From Sulfurospirillum sp. UBA6790 (lineage in GTDB: Bacteria; Campylobacterota; Campylobacteria; Campylobacterales; Sulfurospirillaceae), in the NCBI GenBank assembly GCA_002452855.1, contig DKFS01000009.1, forward strand, positions 1-7,993: a stretch of DNA of 7,993 nucleotides, written 5' to 3'. The position numbers were made by a program, and so were the translations under genes. The notes below the pieces were generated by a model, which worked only from the letters and a program-made list of their open reading frames with translations, did not search any database and was not told the DNA's origin. Each line of letters opens with the position of its first letter. Within the stretch, counting starts at the first letter, position 1. Below, piece by piece: positions 1-4,786 of the stretch.

Positions 1-15
1 AGGCTAAAAGGCTAT

Positions 16-38
16 GTACGATTTATATTAAATCGTAC
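16..38. repeat. Perfect 10-bp inverted repeat with 3-bp centre (operator-like)
   Basis: The arms GTACGATTTA (16-25) and TAAATCGTAC (29-38) are exact reverse complements around a TAT centre. Neither strand has a T-run directly after it, so it does not look like an intrinsic terminator. It lies in a non-coding stretch (1-106) at the window edge. A regulator-binding operator for a gene left of the window, or an RNA stem-loop, are both possible. The symmetry is directly visible; the function is unknown. Confidence 0.6.
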
Positions 39-106
39 TAACACAAAAACAACTGAAAAAAGAAAATTACCCCATTGAGAAGAAGAAAATGCCTATGTTG
101 GAAAAA

Positions 107-322
107 TTAGCCTTTAATAAGGGCTTTGTTAAATTCTTCGGCCCATTTCAAAGAGACTTTTTGATAGGTTTCTTGGGCAACACTATCGTCTTTGAGTATC
201 CAATTTCCACACGTTGCGCAACGCGTTGCGTAGTGCTCAAGCTCATCTAAATTCATATAATCAATCTCTTTAAGCCTTGCTTTGCATTCTGCTAGGGTAC
301 ATTTAAGTGCCATACTACTCAC
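107..322 (-). CDS. Small hypothetical protein with one CxxC motif
   Basis: This encodes 71 residues that I do not recognise. It is soluble-looking and charged, with no membrane segment or signal peptide. The clearest feature is a CATC pair (C-x2-C) near residues 35-38, which could bind a metal or act as a redox dithiol, although a single CxxC is weak evidence. Other cysteines lie at about residues 8 and 13. The start is taken as GTG at 322, because an AAAGGAG ribosome binding site (328-334) lies 5 nt upstream of it. The in-frame ATG at 313 would be 14 nt from that site and is less likely. An extended -10 box (TGTTACAAT) precedes it, so it is probably transcribed on its own. No terminator is evident downstream. 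Confidence 0.6.
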   Translation of the reverse strand: MSSMALKCTLAECKARLKEIDYMNLDELEHYATRCATCGNWILKDDSVAQETYQKVSLKWAEEFNKALIKG

Positions 323-355
323 AAAAACTCCTTTAATAGAGAATCATTTTCGTTT

Positions 356-364
356 ATTGTAACA
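356..364 (-). promoter_or_regulatory. Candidate extended -10 promoter of the small CxxC gene
   Basis: The minus strand reads TGTTACAAT, an extended -10 element (TG-n-TACAAT). It implies a start near 349 and a leader of about 27 nt ending in the AAAGGAG site. No clear -35 box is seen, which is common in Campylobacterota sigma-70 promoters. The call rests on pattern only. Confidence 0.4.
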
Positions 365-391
365 TAGCAAAAAAGAAGGATTATGTGTTTA

Positions 392-1609
392 TTATAAGCA
401 AATAAGGCAATTACGACCACTCTCTTTGGCTTTGTAGAGAGCTTCATCAGCCGTTTTAATCACATCTTGTGGGAGCTTACCTTTTTGAGAAAGCGACGCA
501 CCAATACTTACAGAGAGTTTTTCTTTCTTGACGGGCGTTTGTGGTGTATTTTTTTTCGGAGCTTTTTCAGGTCTATTTTTATCGCGAATAGCAAATCCTC
601 GCCTGAAAATGCGCTCTCTAACCTCTTCAAGTGCCATGATACACTCTTCTTTTTTCTTTCCGCTAAATAAAATTGTAAATTCTTCACCTCCATAACGGTA
701 CGCTTTGCCGCCATTTTTAACATGACTGAGCTCTTTTGCCACCATTTTTAAGACTTCATCACCGATATCATGTCCAAATTTATCATTAAACTTTTTAAAA
801 AAATCGATATCCACCATAGCAATCAGATAGTGTGAGCCCAAGTGTAAAAAACGCTCTTCTAAAGCACGACGACCTGGAATGCCTGTGAGTGTATCGACGT
901 AGGCCATACGATACGCATCGTGTACCAAAGCGCTAATGGCAATAAGTGAAGAAAGTAACGAGAAAAGAACAAAACTCTGGCTCTCTTGTAAAGTTAAAAA
1001 AGGAATCATCAAAGCCAGTAGCATCCAAAAAGGAGCTTTTTGCGCCTGGTTCTCAAAGAGTAAAGAGACAAGAAAGATAAAGCAAAGAGCAATCAATGCA
1101 ATAATTAAAAGAAAATCACTTGCTTTGGTCAGTCCATGCAATAGCGTGGGCAATATGGGGGTATCCAAGGCTTTTTGCATCGCAGGTGAAAAATATTTCA
1201 TGGCAACAAAACTCATCCCTAAAAAAATAAGACCAATGCCGGTTCGTAAAAGCCCAAAAGAACTAAAGAGACCTCGTTCTTGCAATGCATAGAGAATGAG
1301 ATACCCTATGGCACATGTCAGAGGCGCAATATGCCAGAATGCTGAAACGCTGAGTTTACTAAAAAGCGTATTGGGAAAGGCTAATGCTAAGGTGAAAAAG
1401 AGTGGAAAGAGCAAAAGAACAAATAATTTGCTTTTATTAAAGTAGATACTAAGTGCAATTGCAATGAGTAAAAAGACGAAGGTACTTTGCCACAAAAGAT
1501 AGAAGGCGTAAGGAGGGATAATGTTCATCTTAAAAATAAGCAGTGTTATAAGAATAGCCCCTAAACAAAGAGCATTAAAGGTATAAAGAGCATTTTTCAG
1601 TTGTTGCAT
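392..1609 (-). CDS. Membrane-bound GGDEF diguanylate cyclase
   Basis: This is a predicted diguanylate cyclase making c-di-GMP from two GTP at the inner membrane, 405 residues from the ATG at 1609. Residues about 10-230 are strongly hydrophobic, with some seven membrane helices and no recognised sensor domain. The GGDEF domain follows: DTLTGIPGRR at 239-248, the metal-binding DID around 267-269, N275 and D284 in the FNDKFGHDIGDEV block, and the active motif GGEEF at 307-311. The inhibitory I-site position, normally RxxD, reads KNGG (298-301), so canonical product inhibition is probably absent. A Lys/Pro-rich insertion (about 346-363) lies before the conserved SVSIGAS strand and is encoded partly by an A8 run. 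The gene starts 24 nt after the E1-like gene ends and is presumably co-transcribed with it. The membrane-domain ligand is unknown. Confidence 0.9.
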   Translation of the reverse strand: MQQLKNALYTFNALCLGAILITLLIFKMNIIPPYAFYLLWQSTFVFLLIAIALSIYFNKSKLFVLLLFPLFFTLALAFPNTLFSKLSVSAFWHIAPLTCAIGYLILYALQERGLFSSFGLLRTGIGLIFLGMSFVAMKYFSPAMQKALDTPILPTLLHGLTKASDFLLIIALIALCFIFLVSLLFENQAQKAPFWMLLALMIPFLTLQESQSFVLFSLLSSLIAISALVHDAYRMAYVDTLTGIPGRRALEERFLHLGSHYLIAMVDIDFFKKFNDKFGHDIGDEVLKMVAKELSHVKNGGKAYRYGGEEFTILFSGKKKEECIMALEEVRERIFRRGFAIRDKNRPEKAPKKNTPQTPVKKEKLSVSIGASLSQKGKLPQDVIKTADEALYKAKESGRNCLICL

Positions 1610-1614
1610 TACCG

Positions 1615-1618
1615 TCCT
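1615..1618 (-). promoter_or_regulatory. Ribosome binding site that decides the GGDEF start
   Basis: AGGA on the minus strand lies 5 nt before the ATG at 1609. The longer in-frame option, a TTG at 1630, has only a weak AAGA upstream and falls 3 nt after the preceding stop codon. The ATG is therefore preferred, giving 405 rather than 412 residues. Confidence 0.55.
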
Positions 1619-1633
1619 AATATACGTCAATCT

Positions 1634-2428
1634 TTATGTGTTTGGAAGATGCGTAAAATCATATTCCCATAAATCTCCCATCAACAAATCTTGAAGATGA
1701 GGTTTTCCTAAAAGTAATTTTACCACCTCTACGCTTTGAATTGAGGCAGCAAAGCAGACTGTGAAGGCTGGATTGCCTGAACGCTTTTCTGCACCATCTC
1801 CTTTTTCACGATAGAGATGCTCTAACGTGGTACAACTTGCAAATTGCGTATAATACCCACCAATTGCGCCATGAACGAAAGGTTTGTTCAATTTCATAGC
1901 CGTTTGTGCTAAAAGACATTTGAGGTCTGGATTGTCTAAAGCATCGATAACAATATCGGCAGTTTGGATGAGGTTTTCATCTTTTGGAAGTTGCAAAAAT
2001 GAAGAAAGTACTTTTACATGTAAAGCGGGATTGATCTCTTCGAGTTTCTCTTTAAGCACATCTGCTTTAAATCGCCCGAGTGTTTTAAGAGATGAAAAGT
2101 TTTGGCGATTGAGATTATGTTCTTCAAAGACATCGCCATCACACAGAATGAGGTTGCCAACGCCGATACGTGCAAGCATTTCGCTGATGAATCCTCCCAG
2201 TCCTCCACATCCAACAATCAGCGCTGTCGCATTAAAAAGTGTGTATTGTTCTGCTGTAGAGAGGGTCTTTTGGTTGCGTTTGTAACGAAGTGGCACGATA
2301 CCATTTTCCAGAGCAACTTTTTCAACATCACGGAAATTACATGTAAAGACTTGCATCGCTTTAAAAGCTGTTTCTAACGGTAAGAAGCCATCGTGTGTAG
2401 CGTTTTGAAGATAGGTTAAAAGTGTCAT
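1634..2428 (-). CDS. ThiF/MoeB/HesA-family E1-like adenylyltransferase (AOR-associated)
   Basis: This 264-residue protein is a predicted E1-like enzyme that adenylates the C-terminal glycine of a ubiquitin-fold sulfur carrier. Visible motifs are the nucleotide-binding loop GCGGLGG (73-79), the acidic pair D97/D99, the arginine-finger segment NLNRQ (105-109), and DALDN (162-166), matching the Mg/ATP aspartates of MoeB. The block FTVCFAASIQSVEVVKLLLG (about 222-241) is typical of the family. An N-terminal extension of about 55 residues ending RYKRNQ precedes the fold. The paired CxxC zinc motifs of classical MoeB/ThiF are absent; cysteines are single (C30, C74, C96, C171, C199, C225). The start is ATG at 2428 with AAAGGAT 5 nt upstream. 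The likely partner is the GGG-ending carrier at 2751-2978. Pairing with AOR maturation is inferred from context; thiamine or other sulfur transfer is possible. Confidence 0.85.
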   Translation of the reverse strand: MTLLTYLQNATHDGFLPLETAFKAMQVFTCNFRDVEKVALENGIVPLRYKRNQKTLSTAEQYTLFNATALIVGCGGLGGFISEMLARIGVGNLILCDGDVFEEHNLNRQNFSSLKTLGRFKADVLKEKLEEINPALHVKVLSSFLQLPKDENLIQTADIVIDALDNPDLKCLLAQTAMKLNKPFVHGAIGGYYTQFASCTTLEHLYREKGDGAEKRSGNPAFTVCFAASIQSVEVVKLLLGKPHLQDLLMGDLWEYDFTHLPNT

Positions 2429-2443
2429 AGTTATCCTTTGATA

Positions 2444-2456
2444 GGGTATAATAATG
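2444..2456. promoter_or_regulatory. Candidate overlapping divergent promoters (E1-like gene / MoaD-like gene)
   Basis: The 50-bp gap between the divergent E1-like and MoaD-like genes contains GGGTATAATAATG. On the plus strand TATAAT (2447-2452) is a perfect -10, giving a start near 2459 and a leader of about 20 nt. On the minus strand TATTAT (2453-2448) overlaps it and could serve the E1-like gene. Neither has a clear -35. The two promoters would compete for polymerase. Confidence 0.45.
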
Positions 2457-2478
2457 TGTTAAAAGAGAAGGAACAATC

Positions 2479-2754
2479 ATGCATATTGTACTCAATGCTT
2501 TTTCATTTTTGAGAGCAAAGATAGCACAAAAAGGATTTGGTTATCTTGATGAAATTATCACGCTAGAAGAGGGGGCGAACATCAGTGCTTTAATGGATTT
2601 ATTGCAACTTTCGCAACAAGATGTTGAAGCGGCTTTTGTAAACCATAAAGTTGTGCCCAAAGAGACAACGCTCCATGAAAATGACCGAGTTGCGCTCATT
2701 CCTCCAGGGACGCCAGGGTCGTATAGGTTGCTATCGGGACTGAAAGAAGATTAA
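2479..2754 (+). CDS. MoaD/ThiS-like ubiquitin-fold protein with a C-terminal tail instead of Gly-Gly
   Basis: This 91-residue protein resembles MoaD/ThiS sulfur carriers. The segment NDRVALIPPGTPG (about 68-80) matches the end of the beta-grasp fold, where MoaD has DEVAFFPPVAGG. Here the Gly-Gly position reads Pro-Gly (79-80) and 11 further residues, SYRLLSGLKED, follow. As read, it cannot be a normal C-terminal thiocarboxylate carrier. The start is ATG at 2479 with AAGGA 6 nt upstream. It is the only plus-strand gene here, divergent from the E1-like gene and convergent with the GGG-ending paralog; its TAA stop overlaps the paralog's TAA within one TTAA. From memory, similar PGTPG-Y-R-ending proteins occur near AOR genes in other anaerobes. 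The role is unknown: regulator, chaperone or processed carrier. Confidence 0.8.
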   Translation: MHIVLNAFSFLRAKIAQKGFGYLDEIITLEEGANISALMDLLQLSQQDVEAAFVNHKVVPKETTLHENDRVALIPPGTPGSYRLLSGLKED

Positions 2755-2978
2755 CCACCACCAACTTTTGGGAAGAGGGCGACTTCATCGCCCTCTTGTA
2801 AGCCATACGTTGTATCAACATGTCTTCCATTAACCATTAAAACACCTAAAGGCGACGTTTGTTCAAGCTCTAACATGTCTATGACCGTTTGAGCTGTTGT
2901 CCCTTGAGGATATTCTTTTTGCTCAGCCTTGAAACGACCTTCTCGGTATTGAGCAAACAGTTTAATCAAAACGTGCAT
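2751..2978 (-). CDS. MoaD/ThiS-family sulfur-carrier protein ending in Gly-Gly-Gly
   Basis: This 75-residue protein is a predicted ubiquitin-fold sulfur carrier, probably donating dithiolene sulfur to the pyranopterin of the tungsten cofactor. The C-terminal block GDEVALFPKVGGG (63-75) matches the MoaD ending FPPVAGG, with three terminal glycines available for adenylation and thiocarboxylation. The start is ATG at 2978, overlapping the AOR stop as TAATG. Its own ribosome binding site is weak (GGAA), so translation is probably coupled to AOR. The last codons contain a perfect 10-bp stem-loop. Position directly behind AOR implies a cofactor-specific role. A housekeeping moaD elsewhere in the genome is likely but not visible here. 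Confidence 0.88.
   Translation of the reverse strand: MHVLIKLFAQYREGRFKAEQKEYPQGTTAQTVIDMLELEQTSPLGVLMVNGRHVDTTYGLQEGDEVALFPKVGGG
2773..2797. other. Perfect 10-bp stem-loop inside the carrier gene, 18 nt past the convergent stop
   Basis: The arms AAGAGGGCGA (2773-2782) and TCGCCCTCTT (2788-2797) pair perfectly across a 5-nt loop. On the plus strand the hairpin begins 18 nt after the MoaD-like stop codon, where a 3' hairpin is expected, but no T-run follows (GTAAGCC). On the minus strand it lies in the coding sequence for EGDEVALF. It could mark the 3' end of the plus transcript without U-tract termination, or slow the minus transcript. Confidence 0.55.
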
Positions 2979-4714
2979 TAGAAGTTCCAGAACTCATCAA
3001 TTTCTTCACCTGTAAAATCCCAAACAACATTGTGCGGAGGAAGTGTTTCGTATTTCATAAATTCTGGTAATCTATCATCTGCATTATTAAGACCTGCTTT
3101 GATGTTAAATTCATGCTCTCGTTTTAAAATTGTTTTACCCAAATTAACTACATCGTCAATGCTAAGATTACAGCCAAAACGAGCGTTAATCATATCGACA
3201 AGTGCTGGTAAACATTTTGGATCATCGAGTGCTGGGAAGGCAACAAAAATACACATACCCGTACTATCAACGGCAGCGGTTGCAATTTGAAGATTGCGTG
3301 CGAGTTCAACTTGTCCTTCTTTTTTGAGTGGATCGATATGCCCACCACTGTTTAGAATGTTGGTTGCAACGGCATAACCTGATGTATGGTCCGCTCCCAT
3401 CGTTGAAGTAGCATAGGTAATACCTTGACCCTTAACCGCACGCGGTTCATACGCAGGAATACCTTGACTTTTAACCGTTGGTACGCGTACCAATCCGTAA
3501 ATTTTTCCTAAAATATGCGTACCGCTTCCGATAATACGACCTATTGGCGTACCATTTGGTAAATCTTGAGATAAGAGTTCATACGCTTTTTGTCCATCGC
3601 CATAAGCAAGAATGCCCGCATCAACAGCAAGACCAAGCGTGACACTCGCTTCGATAGAATCGACGCCTAAATCATCCATCAATCCATCCATCTTAGCAAT
3701 CAAATCTAAATCTTCGATACCAAAGTTTGCTCCAAGTGCCCAAATGGTTTCGTATTCAAAACCCGATGTGAGGTAGTTTCCGTCTTTATCATTATAGACT
3801 TGCGAGCATTGGATGACACAACCTGCATGACAGCCATGGGTTGTTTTTCCTCCTCTGGCTTTGATGTTCTCCGCCATGGTTTCACCACAGATGTTTTCAG
3901 CATGTTCCCATGAACCTTCTCTAAAGTTACGGGTTGGAAGACCACCTGCTTCATTCAGGATATTGACAAGAACGTTTGTTCCAAATGCAGGTAAGCCTTG
4001 ACCACTGATAGGGTTTTCTTGAAGCGCTTTTGTAAAAATTTTACTGGCTTCTTTAAATTTTTCAGGATCAGCAATCGTGACTTCTTTATAGTTTTCTGCA
4101 TCGACGGTGATACACTTGATTTTTTTAGAACCCATAACGGCACCAAGACCACCACGTCCATGGCTTCTGATTTTTCCACCAGGGTCTTTGACAGAGATAT
4201 TGGCAAGATTCATACGCATCTCTCCCACTCGACCAATACTCATAACGGCAACTTTTTTGTCATATTTTGCTGCCATTGCATCTAAGACAGCGTAGTTGTC
4301 TTTTCCGACAAGTTCTGGTACCGGATTGAATTCCACGTTATTTTTGGTGATATGTAATTGATAGAAGGTATTTTCATCTTTAGGTAAGCCTTCGATAATC
4401 AACGCTTTGATACCGAGTTTTGAAAAGATACCAGCACTCGTTCCACCAACGTTAGACTCTTTGATACCTCCGGTTAAGGGGCTTTTAGCTCCCGCTGAAT
4501 TACGGCCACTATTCGAAGCCGAGGTTCCTGAAAGAAGACCTGGAGCAAAAACAAGTTTATTGTTTGGTCCTAGAGGATGACATTCTGGATCAACTTCTTC
4601 TGCAACAATCGTTGATGTAAGAGCGCGACCTCCTAATCCCATCCAATGACTTGGAACTTCTTCTATTTTAAAACTCAAGTTTGACATATTGACACGATAA
4701 ATTAAATCTGCCAT
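2978..4714 (-). CDS. aor: Tungsten-dependent aldehyde:ferredoxin oxidoreductase (AOR family)
   Basis: This 578-residue cytoplasmic enzyme probably interconverts aldehydes and carboxylates using ferredoxin, with a W-bispyranopterin and one [4Fe-4S] cluster. N-terminal landmarks include GLGGRALTS (26-34) and GGLGAVMGSKK (188-198). Cluster cysteines are C295, C299, C303 and distal C488. Two pterin motifs fit DxxG(L)(C/D): DDLGVD (347-352) and DSTGMC (483-488). E322 in YET and H443 in GADH match conserved active-site positions of Pyrococcus AOR. The cysteine spacing is C-x3-C-x3-C rather than the C-x2-C-x3-C of Pyrococcus AOR, suggesting a separate subfamily. The start is ATG at 4714 with AAAGGAG 5 nt upstream; a longer reading from 4771 would run through the promoter. 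No electron-transfer subunit is encoded nearby. The substrate cannot be read from the sequence. Confidence 0.93.
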   Translation of the reverse strand: MADLIYRVNMSNLSFKIEEVPSHWMGLGGRALTSTIVAEEVDPECHPLGPNNKLVFAPGLLSGTSASNSGRNSAGAKSPLTGGIKESNVGGTSAGIFSKLGIKALIIEGLPKDENTFYQLHITKNNVEFNPVPELVGKDNYAVLDAMAAKYDKKVAVMSIGRVGEMRMNLANISVKDPGGKIRSHGRGGLGAVMGSKKIKCITVDAENYKEVTIADPEKFKEASKIFTKALQENPISGQGLPAFGTNVLVNILNEAGGLPTRNFREGSWEHAENICGETMAENIKARGGKTTHGCHAGCVIQCSQVYNDKDGNYLTSGFEYETIWALGANFGIEDLDLIAKMDGLMDDLGVDSIEASVTLGLAVDAGILAYGDGQKAYELLSQDLPNGTPIGRIIGSGTHILGKIYGLVRVPTVKSQGIPAYEPRAVKGQGITYATSTMGADHTSGYAVATNILNSGGHIDPLKKEGQVELARNLQIATAAVDSTGMCIFVAFPALDDPKCLPALVDMINARFGCNLSIDDVVNLGKTILKREHEFNIKAGLNNADDRLPEFMKYETLPPHNVVWDFTGEEIDEFWNF

Positions 4715-4719
4715 GATAA

Positions 4720-4726
4720 CTCCTTT
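4720..4726 (-). promoter_or_regulatory. Strong ribosome binding site fixing the AOR start
   Basis: AAAGGAG on the minus strand lies 5 nt upstream of ATG 4714. It supports the 578-residue AOR and argues against the upstream in-frame start at 4771. Confidence 0.8.
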
Positions 4727-4745
4727 ACAAGTTTCGTATAGCGCA

Positions 4746-4751
4746 ATCATA
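4746..4751 (-). promoter_or_regulatory. Candidate -10 box of the AOR promoter
   Basis: TATGAT on the minus strand would place the transcript start near 4739 and give a leader of about 25 nt. There is no -35 hexamer; the expected position is filled by an 11-bp-period direct repeat, consistent with an activator-dependent promoter. Confidence 0.45.
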
Positions 4752-4758
4752 TTTAAAA

Positions 4759-4778
4759 AAAATAGCGCCAAAATAGCG
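4759..4778 (-). promoter_or_regulatory. Tandem 11-bp-period direct repeat, candidate OmpR/PhoB-type operator of AOR
   Basis: AAAATAGCG on the plus strand (CGCTATTTT on the minus strand) occurs exactly at 4759-4767 and again at 4770-4778, an 11-bp period. It ends 7 bp upstream of the candidate -10 box and so covers the -35 position. OmpR/PhoB-family dimers bind direct repeats of about one helical turn in this location to activate transcription. A response regulator of that family is encoded immediately upstream (4787-5440). A third, partial copy (ATAGCGC) is at 4738-4744. Binding by this regulator is an inference. Confidence 0.5.
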
Positions 4779-4786
4779 TAATAATT

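Noticed and set aside
936..1292. 118-residue open frame on the plus strand
   Set aside because: It lies opposite the membrane domain of the diguanylate cyclase, has no recognisable domain, and the minus-strand protein is clearly real.
3421..3477. 18-nt imperfect direct repeat (3421-3438 and 3460-3477, 16 of 18 identical) encoding VKSQGI and VKGQGI
   Set aside because: Both segments fall in a conserved AOR-family stretch where such peptides are expected, so a mobile or regulatory repeat is not needed to explain it.
3998..4285. Overlapping plus-strand open frames opposite AOR
   Set aside because: They are low-complexity reverse-strand shadows of a conserved enzyme with no homology-like motif.
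4715..4771. N-terminal extension of AOR by 19 residues
   Set aside because: It would run through the candidate -10 box and repeats and lacks a ribosome binding site; AAAGGAG fits the ATG at 4714.
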